Assembly: GCA_036426205.1 (NCBI GenBank)
Contig: CM071579.1
Span: forward strand, 22,224,603 to 22,288,602
Length of the DNA: 64,000 bases
From: Ascaphus truei
Lineage: Eukaryota; Chordata; Amphibia; Anura; Ascaphidae
Direction of reading: 5' to 3'
Below the pieces are notes generated by a model. The model was not told the DNA's origin. It saw nothing but the letters and a program-made list of their open reading frames with translations, and searched no databases. Below are positions 23,260 through 33,397 of this stretch, in pieces; positions within the stretch are counted from its first letter, which is position 1, and the number at the start of each line of letters is the position of its first letter. The position numbers and the translations under genes are program-made.

Positions 23260-24200
23260 ATGCCGCAACTATTGTTTGTATTTGCTTTGACCTCACTTCT
23301 TTTCAAAATACCTGCTTCTTTTTACCAGTCTCATTATGTTTCTAACTCTATTCATACATATCCATCTCTCCTTCCTTCGCCACTTCTCAGTTCACACGAA
23401 CTCCTTTCTTACCTACACCCCCTAACACATCACAGATATATCCCCTGCACTAAAACACACCCCTACAAATCGTGCTCACACATTCTCTTTCTATCCATGC
23501 TTCTCCACCTTGCTTCTGGGGATATCTCTCCCAATCCTGGTCCCTGCCTTTTTTCTGTATGCTCTCGTCCTTGCCTCCCACATGCAACTTCTACTCCTTG
23601 TGGTGTCAACCCCTTTAACCTCATATCCATCCCCTGTCACCCTCCCTCCTTTCTCCCTTTCTCCTGTGCCCTTTGGAATGCTCGCTCCCTTTCTAACAAG
23701 TTCCTCTCTGTGCGTGACTTCTTTCTCTCTCATCTCCTCTTTGCTATAATTGAGACTTGGCTCACTCAGTCTAGCTCTGTTCTGGAAGCTGCCCTCTCTT
23801 ATGGTGGCCTTTCTTTCTCCCATACTCTATGCCCTGATGGCAGGGGTGGAGGCGTGGGGCTCCTGTTCTCCTCTATCTGCGCTCCTGTTCTCCTCTATCT
23901 GCAATTACTGTACCCTTCTATTCCTCCCTCTCTTGCTTTTTCCTCCTTTGTGGCTCAAAATGTCCAGTTTTTCTCTGCTCTCCCTCTCCATGTTGTGGTC
24001 ATCTATCGCCCACCTACCTCTACTAATCCCCCTTCTGTCTTTCTCTCTCACTTTGAATCCTGGCTCTCTTTCTTTCCCTCCTCAAACTCCCCTGGTCTTC
24101 TCCTTGGAGGCTTCAACTGCAATATTGATGACCCCTCTCTCACATGGGCTTCCCGCTTTCTCTCTGTCATGGGAGACCAGGACTTTAAACACATTTATAT
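23260..24200 (+). pseudogene. L2-type ORF2, N-terminal and endonuclease part
   Basis: The AP-like endonuclease nicks target DNA in LINE retrotransposition. Residues 87-95 read GDISPNPGP, the 2A-like motif common near the N-terminus of such ORFs, here with Ser where classical 2A has Glu. Endonuclease words follow: LWNARSL (138-144), IIETWL (163-168, catalytic Glu), GRGGGVGLL (194-202), VVVIYRPP (245-252). The usual GDFN motif reads GGFN (283-286), so its Asp is lost. A ~22-bp duplication (gctcctgttctcctctatct) at about 23859-23902 adds a few residues. The frame runs past the breakpoint into unrelated sequence and ends there, so the copy is inactive. Confidence 0.85.
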
Positions 24201-24209
24201 TTTTCTGGG

Positions 24210-25105
24210 ATTATTCACTAGGCAAAACAGAATAGTGGAATAAAATGAGGTTTATTCGGGTACACACAATGAAATACAGACAGAAGACACACTTACAGGG
24301 TCTGGGGTTGAAAACTAGCCTCAACTAGGTGCAGGGTGCTGGTTTTAGCAAAGGCTTACCCTGTCCACTCCACGTTACTGGAATAAACCTGGAACAAGTA
24401 ACATTATTCCTCAGAACTGGTCCTCAGCTAAGCTAGGCTTCCCTGGCACCTCAGTACCTAATGCTTTGCTATTGCGAGCAAAACACGTGGGAGACCTGCT
24501 GGCATGTCAATGGACCCAAGGTTACCTGTACGTTTTGAAGACTGAGAGAGAGAGAGAGAGAGAGTTGTGATTGGGGCAGTTCCTTACTTAGACTTCAGTG
24601 TCCTATGTCTAACATGGAACAGGGACTAGCGGACAATCAGAGTGTGGTAACATTTCCCATCAGCCAATCAGAGCAGTGGCTCATATGGCTGCTGATGTCA
24701 GAGGAGGGGGCATGCCACACCGGCTTGAAAAACCGGATGGTGGAAAATATGAATTAGCCAATGGGAAACACACCCACAAGCAGCAACTTCCCCCAGCTAA
24801 TTCATATATCACCCGCTGGGCAGGCCCCACCAAGTCTGGTAGTTACAAATGGGCTCCAGTGGGGTGCCCCCTGTTCTCTGGACCTCCTTCCTCCTTTGAA
24901 CTTCAATGTCTATGCAGACATCCTGGAACCAAGGCTGACTGCATAGACATTTATACATACAGTATAAAACATTATAAAACTACTTTGATAAAGTATAGAC
25001 CTTGGAGAACTTTATACTTGTGAGGGAATTGGGTCTGGGATACTTGGGCTCGAAAACCAATATTCTGGGGGACACCGGAGTGCCCCGGTGTAATTCACCT
25101 TGCGT
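24210..25105 (-). mobile_element. Inserted block, possibly a solo LTR in minus orientation
   Basis: About 0.9 kb of unrelated sequence separates the endonuclease and RT parts of the L2 element. On the minus strand an AATAAA-type signal (gaataaacctcattttattc, about 24237-24256) lies near its far end, as in an LTR. A (GA)n tract runs at about 24543-24564. Clear TG...CA ends and a short target duplication could not be fixed, so the class is inferred. An internal deletion of the LINE is also implied. Confidence 0.4.
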
Positions 25106-25109
25106 ACAC

Positions 25110-25775
25110 GCAAATCATGCCTTTATTCTCTCGCTTGCTCCATTTTCTTAAAACATATTCTCTCCTAGAACCTCTACAATCTGGCTTCCGCACTGCTCAC
25201 TCCACTGAAACAGCACTCACTAAAATAACAGATAACCTCCATGCTGCCAAATACAGAGGTAATTACACTCTGCTCATATTACTCAACCTCTCTGCAGCAT
25301 TTGATACTGTGGACCACCCTCTTCTCCTTCACATTCTCCATTCTTGGCATTCATAACAAAGATCCTGGATCTCCTATTACCTCTCCCATTGTACTTTCAG
25401 TGTCTCTTTTGCTAACATCTCCTCCTCCTCTATCGATCTCTCTATGGCGGTACCCCAGGGCTCTGTCCTGGGACCCTTTATCTTTTCTCTTTACATACTC
25501 TCTATAGGTGACCTAATCACATCTTTTGGGTTCAAATATAACCTCTATGCTGACGACACACACATTTACCTTTCTGCCCCATACAATACACCTGCTGTAC
25601 AGACTAATGTTTCTGAATGTCTCTTGGCTATATCATCCTGCATGGCCCTCCACCGCCTTAAACTCAACATGGCAAAAACAAAGCTCCTCATACTTCCTCC
25701 CAAACCTGGCCCTACTACCTCCTTCCACATTACTGTTGGAAGAACTATAATTTATCCAGTAGCCAATACCTAGGG
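25110..25775 (+). pseudogene. L2-type reverse transcriptase domain, frameshifted
   Basis: Two frames share the domain. The first (25117-25356) has [13 protein letters not shown] and [13 protein letters not shown] (motif A). The family normally has Asp at the first position of that motif; here it is Asn, which would abolish catalysis. The second (25444-25773) has VPQGSVLGP (motif B) and YADDTHIY (motif C). A frameshift near 25.35 kb separates them. The adjacent frame then carries the tail sequence. Confidence 0.85.
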
Positions 25776-25988
25776 GTCACACTCGACTCCTCTTACATTG
25801 TCTTCTTACATTCAAAAGGTAGCAAAAAACTGATGTTTTTTCCTCCACAATATTACCAAGATACACCTTTTCCACTGTTGTTCGACTGCAAAAACTCTGA
25901 CACAGACCCTCATTCTCTCCCGTCTCGATTACTGTAACATCCTCCTATATGGCCTTCCTGCCTCTCACCTGTCTCTCCCTACAATCTA

Positions 25989-26100
25989 CAAGGAAATGGA
26001 AGCAGGCACACAGTCTTTCTGAGGGTGCAATTTATTGTGCCACCAAAAGGTCCAACGTTTCGGCAAAGATTGCCTTTATCAAGGAGAGGGCACTCTCCTC
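25989..26100 (-). mobile_element. 112-bp insertion with perfect 8-bp target duplication, carries the GAAACG core
   Basis: The copies of acaatcta at 25981-25988 and 26101-26108 are identical, and the flanking L2 sequence reads through as in the copy at about 13.85 kb once this block is removed. On the minus strand it reads cttgataaaggcaatctttg, then ccgaaacgttggacc, then cacaataaattgcacc. No terminal inverted repeats are obvious. It defines the ends of one mobile unit that bears the core seen elsewhere. Confidence 0.85.
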
Positions 26101-26784
26101 ACAATCTATCCTAAATGCTGCTGCCAGAATCACTCTGAAATCTGTCTCAGGGTCTCCTCTGCTGAAATCCCTCACCTGGCTTCCTATCAAATCCTGCATC
26201 TCACACTCAATTATCCTTCTCGCTTTTAAAACTTTACACTCTTCTGCTCCTCATTACATCTCAGCCCTAATTTCACGCTATTCTCCATCCCGTCTCTGCA
26301 TTCTGCTCAAGAATGTATTTTCTCAACCCCTTTTGTATCTAAAGCCCTCTCCCGCCTTACACCCTTCTCACTGACTGCCCAACACCTTTGAAATGCTCTT
26401 CCCCTCAATATCCAAAGAGCACCCTCTCTAACCACATTTAAGACCCACGTCAAAAAACAACTGCTTAAGGAAGCATGTGGCTCCATGGCTGATAATTAAC
26501 ACCTCATACATAAACCTTGGCCCCCTGCAGTCACACTTACCAGAACGCCCTCCTACTGTCTCTGTATGTTCTTCCTACCAACCCATTAGATTGTAAGCTC
26601 TTCGGAGCAGGGACTCCTTTTCCTGAATGTTACTTTTTTGTCTGGAGCACTTCTCCCCTTTGTGTGTGTTTTATATTATGTGTTATTTATATGATTGTCA
26701 CGTATATCACTGCTGTGAAGTGCTAAAGTATGAACATTAATGGCACTATATAAATAAAGACATACATACATACATGAAAGAAAG

Positions 26785-27354
26785 AAGATTTTTTTTTTAC
26801 GTGATCGGATTGCAGTGGATGACGTTGCGGGTCGAGAGCTTCCTGATACGCCGGGATTCGGAGGGTGAAGACTTCTAAAGGTAAGATAAATATTGAATGT
26901 ATGAATTGTCTTTTTTCAGTTTTTTTTTAATTGTATTTCTTTCTTTTTATGTTTTTCATTGCCCATTGACTGCTAATGTATTTATCTGTGCTCTTTTAGG
27001 GTACAGATAAATACAGTGACAGGCAATGCATTTTTTGGCAAATTCTTGTTTAAAATTGATTGTTATTTTTTTGATTTCTGTTCATAGTTTTCACTAAATT
27101 GTTTGGTATTTGGATGGCTTGTTTTTATCACATTTTAGGATTTCTTAGCGGTTTTGTTTCTGGAATTGTTTTGTTGGTTAGGTGTGTATTTAATTGTATT
27201 CTAGTATTTTGGTTTAACGTAATTTTTATTCTTTAGCGGTTTTTGTGTTAGAATAATTTTATTGATATGTATAGTTGAGGCTTTGTAGTTATTTTATTGT
27301 TGTGGTGTATAGGTGCTTGTGTATTTATTTGTTGTGTATTTTTCCTCGGACCTG
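26785..27354. repeat. Dispersed T-rich repeat with a small palindrome
   Basis: Contains gtatttatctgt and acagataaatac about 12 bp apart (26978-27015) and attgcccattgactgc, a word shared with the stem-loop repeat at 48.78 kb. No gene. Confidence 0.45.
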
Positions 27355-27610
27355 AAATCAATGCGGTTCTGCTCCAGAGACCCCCTGCTCACTTGTATTA
27401 AAATTGTAATTAAAACCCTGCAATCGATGGCGAGATATGCGCAGGGAGAGGCGGCTCTCTCTCTGTGCCGCTGGCGCGTCCATATCGATGCAGATCCACG
27501 GGTGAGACCTTTTGAGAGAGGTGAATATCTTATCGCTTGCTCCTCGTCATTTTGGGTCATTTAGCTATCGCCGGTCTTCAGAGTCTTTCTGATACCGTGA
27601 TAACTACACT
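27355..27610 (-). repeat. Unexpanded copy of the minisatellite-bearing repeat
   Basis: On the minus strand it starts tcacggtatcagaaagactc, has one segment cacagagagagccgcctctc, then ttttaattacaattttaata and gagcagggggtctctggagc. The same order flanks and fills the 48-bp array at 4717-7165, but here only about 30 bp of the unit is present once. It is therefore the unexpanded form. Confidence 0.8.
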
Positions 27611-27837
27611 GACAAAACTAGCGTGTAACAGGCCCAGCGAGACATTTTATGACGGCTTCTAGCATAGCCCCTAAGAGTTGAATAAAATAAATTACAAAAA
27701 ACACAGTCTCTATGATCTAATACTACAGAACTGATTTATTAAAAACCATACACGCTTTCCCAAAGTATAAACATATCAGATTTCCCATTTTGCTGGTTTA
27801 ATAAATGTAGACAGATGTTCTAGTGACATCCGTGCGC

Positions 27838-27912
27838 AGAAGCAGGGATAGTCAGAAAACCTGAGCTGTTGGTGGTAGGCCCTTGAAGACTGGAGTTTGT
27901 CACCCATGTTTT
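27838..27912. mobile_element. Half of the hAT-like foldback MITE
   Basis: Contains gaaaacctgagctgttggtg and cttgaagactggagtttgtc, matching the right half of the element at 35728-35910. The left half is absent. Confidence 0.6.
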
Positions 27913-29220
27913 AAATATCAGCAGTACAAAGAGTTCCCCAGATCTTCACATTTCAATTGCTTGCCCTATTATTATATTTTATTGCTAAACTAGCAAGAAA
28001 GATATTAATAGAAACAGTTTAATAAATGTTTTAACTTGAAAAGTGCTTTGGGTTACAGATCAAGTGATTAAAACATTTCAGTGGTCAGCACTAGAGTTAT
28101 TTTCAATACAAGGGTCAAAACCCTATAAATCTAGCTGAGCATCGCACCCGATCCTATGGGAATCCTGGACTGCAGTTTCAAAACTGTTCTAATGCGTTTT
28201 GAGCCTTTTATAAATTGTCACTTGTTCATCTCAATAGGCTGTACATAAAACTGGACCACCATCTGTCCCTAGCTCCGGTCCCTGCCAGAAATCCCACAAT
28301 TGGCAGAACTGCCTTGTTATATTTAAAGATGCATTCGACTTTTCTCGCTATTTGATGTCACAAATTACAGATGCTGCTAAATATAAATGACGGCTTTGGA
28401 ATGAAGGGGAGATATCGGAAAGGGCATGTTTGTATTAAATATGTGTATAAAACACTTGTGTGCTCTAATGATGCCTGCTAGTATGAAAGGATCAAAGCCT
28501 ATTTAATAAAATGCTTTAATATCGAGTGTAGGGGTAGAAGTAATAATAGGTATAGAAGAATAACTACAGTTTTTTTACTATGTTAGTAGCAGTTAATGTC
28601 CAGAGGTGATGATCGTCACTCCCAGCAAGAGACAATGAGCTTGTCACATTGTATAACAATGCTGAGCATGAACTGTACATACAACTAACAGGCCTGCACA
28701 AACAAGAATTGATTACAAACCAATAATGCATGCAATGATTGGTGTAACCACAAGGAAAGTGCAGCATTTTATATTTTGCAGCTGAATGCTATGTCCTTCC
28801 AATATTTGACACCCAAACTTTTTAAGATGTGTACTCCCCTATGAATATTTTTTAGAATAAATAAGATGAATAATCATTCCATTCTATAATTATCCAATTT
28901 TCACATCTAATCAGGCTTATCTTAACTTTTCTCAGTCTTTAATTATTTGACTTTTTATCTATTTCCTCAACGTGTGGTGTGTTCAAAGCTGCAGAGTTCA
29001 CTGAGTATTTTAATTATTTACTTAAATTAAAGTGTCATTTCTATATAACATTTAACTACAGAGTAATTACACGTTCTATAATTATGTGTACCTTCCATGC
29101 AATTAATATATTATGCTGTCTAAGTATTTAGATGGGAGTACTGATGAGAGTTACTAATTATATTTTTGAACTGAAAATACCTGTCAGAGAAATCTTGTTT
29201 ATGTACATATGGCAAATAGT
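27913..29220. other. Unique-looking DNA, no gene seen
   Basis: AT-rich sequence without repeats or coding signal. Confidence 0.5.
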
Positions 29221-29227
29221 CGCTATA

Positions 29228-29230
29228 TAT

Positions 29231-29265
<35 letters not shown>

Positions 29266-29577
29266 AATGAAGAGCAGTTGGCACACTGTAAACTGATAAT
29301 CCACTGATGCTTATCCCATATGCACATATACACAGATACATTTTACCAGATGGAAGTCCGGGAAAAACGAGACAGCACAAAGCCATCCATTCAGATGCCG
29401 TGCCTGTATTTATTTGAATACAAACTTGGATTTCCTGGCTGTGTGCTGTCTCGTTTTCCCAGACTTCCATCTGGTAAAATGTATCGGTGTGTATATATAT
29501 AAATATTAATATATATATATTATATAATAGAATATATATATATATAATATATAATATATAATATTATATATATATAT
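29228..29577. repeat. TA microsatellites and an imperfect 43-bp inverted repeat
   Basis: (TA)n at about 29233-29262 and 29489-29577. Between them, 29341-29383 and 29438-29480 are inverted copies (ttttaccagatggaagtccg with cttccatctggtaaaa), both holding the word for 'cgagacagcaca'. The same word family ends the repeat at 60.75-60.80 kb. Confidence 0.75.
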
Positions 29578-29732
29578 AAGTGGTTGACAAACACCAAAAA
29601 ATCTACTCGCCACACAAAAAAAATCTACTCGCCATCCTAGTACCAAACGTGTGCTGCTTGGGCCAATATTTACTCGCCGGGGGTTAAATCCACTCGCCTG
29701 GGGCGAGCAATGTATAGGTTTGTCGAACACTG
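29578..29732. mobile_element. hAT-like MITE inserted in a TA microsatellite, 155 bp
   Basis: The left end aagtggttgacaaac and the reversed right end CAGTGTTCGACAAAC match at 12 of 15 positions. Words ctactcgcc and actcgcctggggcg recur inside. Both flanks are alternating TA, so an 8-bp target duplication cannot be told apart from the microsatellite. Confidence 0.75.
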
Positions 29733-29763
<31 letters not shown>

Positions 29764-29794
29764 CTATATATATATATATATATATATATAAGTA
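29733..29794. repeat. (TA)n microsatellite
   Basis: Continuation of the TA tract on the right side of the MITE. Confidence 0.85.
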
Positions 29795-30059
29795 TGCAAA
29801 TATAGCTGTAGCTCATCTGCATGTCTTAGGCAGGTCTACAACCCCACCTTTCCCCATTATCACCCAGCATACAGCACTTCCACTGCAGCACGGGTTTGGG
29901 AAATGACATGAAATGAGCACACAGTGTCACTTTTTGCCTCAATAACCATTTTTAACATGGTTTCCCTATAGGCTTAAGCTTGCTGCATGGTCACAGCTTT
30001 TGAGCACAGCCAGGTGGTTAAGGTGCATACCTAGAAACCACCCACAGCAGCTGTTTCGA

Positions 30060-32148
30060 TTTTTTTTTTTTTTTTTTAAAGTTTTTATTTTCATATTCCA
30101 GTTTTATATACAAAAGTAACATTTTTGAAAATAATAAACCGTCCCAACATTACAAAAACCCATACCATTTCATAATATCATCATTTCATCCTATACCTTA
30201 CAAGTTACCACTGACTAAGAGAAAATAACATCTCAAAAAAAACACCTTAACCCTCCCTGCCTTTCCTAAAATTGCTTTTGTTTTTTCTCATATTAATCAA
30301 ACACTTCTTCTGTTTTGTCCCTTTTCCAGTTCAGAAGATTGTAAATCTTTCATCACTGATTCGGGCGACGCTCCTGGACTATTCTGCTTTAATACTGGCA
30401 ATCCAAAAATCTGACTCCCCCACTTTTCCTCACCTCAGCTATTTTTCCTTAAAATCTCTTTCCCTTAGTGTTTCTTCCGTTCTTGTGCTATTCTGCCCCC
30501 TTCTACTCACCCCACTGATAGCCACTTCTGCCTACTCACTTCTCTGATACTTTGACCTCAACTCCCTGAGGTCTGGATTGTTTGTTTTCTCTCTCCTAGC
30601 GCTGTCCTTGCCCCTATTTCTCCTTCGCTCACTTTCTGCTTGTCCCCCCTACCATAAACGCTTTGGTGTTCCTGTCTTTCTTTTGACTCCTTTTCCTTAA
30701 CTCCACTAATTCCTGCATTCACTCCTTCTCCCTCTTTTCTTTATCTCATCTCAACCACTTCCGTTTGGGTACCCTCCTGTTTCTTCGCGCTTTCCCTATC
30801 TAACTCCTTTTTTCCCTCTTTCCTTTGCTCACAGTCAGTTCCTCTTCCCCACTCCCGTCAAAACTGGCCGGATCCAGCGCACCAAACCTTTGCCTTCCAC
30901 CCCCCTATCTTGCCGTTGCTCACTCTTCCCCTCCCCTTCACCTGTACAAACAAAGTCACTTTGTAAACGCACTTTTGCGCTCCCTTTCTTGGGTCTCCAG
31001 GTTATCCATATTTCCACTTCCACCTCCTCTCTATTGGGCCACTTTCTACCCTTTCTTCTCTCTTCTAAATCCTCCTCATACTTGCTGTTATGCAGGATCA
31101 GCCCTCCCTCTTGGGAACTCTCCATCTCAAAATTCCCAGAACCCTCAATGTCTCCTTCCTCTTCTTCTAGCACACTCCCCTTAGCTGTCTGGGCATATGT
31201 CCTTTTAGTGCACTGCCGTGCCAAGTGTTCTCCTCTCCGCAAAGATGGCATTCTTAGGGACACCACATGTTGGCTGCAGTATGTCCCTCTTCCCTGCAAT
31301 TTCGGCACACAATTCCTTGTTTTTGTGCAACCCTCCTTTGTATGTCCATAAGTGTGGCACTGCGCTGCAATATAGAGGCTGTGTCCCGGGTAAAACAAAA
31401 TCCTCTGTCTCCTCTGATATTAAACATTGGCGGTGGATGTGTAACTCCTCCCACATGATGGACCCGTCTGAACCGTACAGAAAACGTCTCTTCCCGTTGT
31501 ACATGCCATACGGGTTTTTAAGTTCTTCACCTCCTCTGATCATTTCACAATACCGTTTCAAAAACGTCACAATCTCCTCTTTCCTTGCATACGGATTGTA
31601 ATGTGAAGTACAAGTGGTCTCTCCTTCTCAGCATAAAAACTTGGAATTACCTTGATGCCTTGTAAGATCGGGTCACCAACTTCTCCTTGCACTTTTCAAA
31701 AGTTGCACCAAACATCCGCTTCTTAAAACAGGTCAGGTCATAAATCCCCTGCGCAGGGAAATCCTGAAGGCAGAAGATCCTCTCAGCGTCCAGACCAATC
31801 AATGCTTCAGCAAACACTTCTCCACTATCCACTGCAGGTTGTTCCTCGAATCTCTCGGTCTCCTCGATCAGGAACCGAATGGAATTGCGCATTCCAGCTT
31901 GCGACGTCATCTCTGCTCTCACCAAGCTCAGTGCGGCACCCCAAAAGCAGTCAAGGGACTTAAACCTAAGATAGTAAAGGCGATGTCCCAGGTGCAAAGG
32001 TGGCCGGCCCCTCACTTCGCCATCTGCTCGCTCAGAACCACTCCTCACAGCTCAGGATGGCGTGCCCCCCCAAAAGCAGCAAGTGGCTTAAGACCCCCCG
32101 AAGGAGCCGTGCCACAGGCCCAAGGGGGAACAAGTCCCAGCTAACAAG
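30060..32148 (-). mobile_element. Tx1-type LINE copy with ORF1 only, poly(A) tail and target duplication
   Basis: The insertion is bounded by ctgtttcga (30051-30059) and ccgtttcga (32149-32157), an 8-of-9 match, and the tandem-repeat sequence reads through when it is removed. On the minus strand it runs from ORF1 through a short 3' UTR to aataaaaactttaaaa and a run of about 17 A. No reverse transcriptase or endonuclease sequence lies between ORF1 and the tail. That is unusual, because ordinary 5'-truncated LINEs keep the ORF2 end instead. Confidence 0.8.
30835..32048 (-). pseudogene. Tx1-type LINE ORF1 (zinc-knuckle RNA-binding protein), broken
   Basis: ORF1 of the L1/Tx1 group is a nucleic-acid-binding protein that coats the element RNA. 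The N-terminal piece (31647-32048) has EALIGLDAERIFCLQDFPAQ and GIYDLTC. The next (31205-31570) has NPYGMYNGKRRFL. Zinc-knuckle words are spread over different frames: CHTYGHTKEGC (about 31.34 kb) and CRNCREEGHTA (about 31.28 kb), with an H-ARQC word near 31.2 kb. Frame changes show several indels. The C-terminal part (30835 towards 30.3 kb) is charged and low-complexity. Assignment rests on motif order. Confidence 0.75.
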
Positions 32149-33397
32149 CCGTTTCGACCTTGATGGTTCTCATCAGTGGTGGTTGATTTTACGTGGGAAT
32201 GCAAGAGAGGCTATGGATAGGCTAAAACCATAATACTGGTTAAGTTTATGGTGAGTGAAAAAGTGACAAAAACCCTCCACAGGAAGCAATATCAAATATA
32301 GCTGTATGCTCATCATTGCATGTCTTAGCAGGTCTGCACCCCGCCTTTCCCCATATCACCCAGCATACAGCACTTCCCACTGCGCAAGGGATTGGGAAAT
32401 GACATGCAAATGAGCACACGTGTCACTTTTGCCTCAATAACCATTTTAACATGGTTCCCTATAGGCTTAAGCTGTGCTGCATGGTCCAAGCTTTGAGCAC
32501 ATGCCAGGGTATATAACCCTAATAAATATACTTATATATATACATATACTTGGCATACAAGCCAGGTAAAACCCCTAATATATACATATACTTAGTTATT
32601 AAGTGACAAAACCTCCACAGCAAAGCATATGACAAAATTGATACAATATTACTTTGTGCTCATTTGCATGTCTCAGAACCCGGTCTGCACACCCTGCTTT
32701 TCACATTATCACCCAGTACAGTGGCTTTCAACTGCAGCAAGGTATTATGGGAAATGACATTGCAAATGAGCACACAGTGCCACCTTTTGTTCAAAACCAT
32801 AGACACTGGCCCCATAATTTATGCATGCGCATTGCACAGCTTTGAGCACAATCTGGGTTAGATGCATAGCCAGTAACCTACCCACAGACAGACTGTTTTA
32901 AACCTTAATGGTCTCATCAGTGGTGAGATTAGATTACGGCTTTGCAATTTAAGCTTTGGATAGATTTTTCCACACTTTGTTTAGTTATGGTGGGTAAAAA
33001 GTGACAAAAACCCTCCACAGCCAAAACATATAGCAAATGGAGAAATTACTGTATGCTCTTTGCATGTCTTAGAAAGGTCTGCAACCCTGCTTTTCACCAT
33101 TATCACCAGCACACAGTCACTTCTACTGCAGCAATGGATTCTGGGAAATGACATGCAAATGAGCACACAGTCTATCATGTCTTTCCAGAATCCCTTGCTG
33201 CAGTGGAAGCACTGTATTCGGGTAATAATGGGAAAAGGCAGGGTGCAGACTTGTCTAAGACAAGCTCAACGTATATAATTTGTACGTAATAATAGTGAAG
33301 TGATCAGTATAAACAATATCATTTAAAAAACAACGTGAAATAAACTCTAATATGAAATCCAGTAGGAAGGCGAATCACTAATAGTACTGCAAGTGAA

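Larger units (their letters stand above)
23130..26775 (+). mobile_element. L2-type LINE with both 5' and 3' parts, internally deleted and interrupted
   Basis: In order: a 5' leader (23130-23259); ORF2 endonuclease (23260-24200); an unrelated block (about 24210-25105); reverse transcriptase (about 25110-25775, frameshifted); the RT tail and C-terminus (about 25780-26450), itself carrying a 112-bp insertion; and a 3' UTR with attgtaagctcttcgg, tataaataaagac and a (cata)n tail at about 26758-26775. The segment between the endonuclease and RT fingers is missing, so the middle block accompanies a deletion of the host element. Upstream, 23020-23129 may also belong to the leader. Confidence 0.88.
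29795..33290. repeat. ~340-400-bp tandem repeat, about four units, split by a LINE insertion
   Basis: Each unit has, in order: atagctgtatgctcatc, tctgcaacc.cgcctttcc, attatcacccagcatacag, tgacatgcaaatgagcacac, gagcacagccaggtggtta, and a closing gtgacaaaaaccctccacag (about 32265, 32603 and 33001). The last part (33180-33262) is an inverted piece of the same unit. The first unit is interrupted by the Tx1-type insertion at 30060-32148. Another inverted piece sits at 2.95-3.08 kb. Confidence 0.8.
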
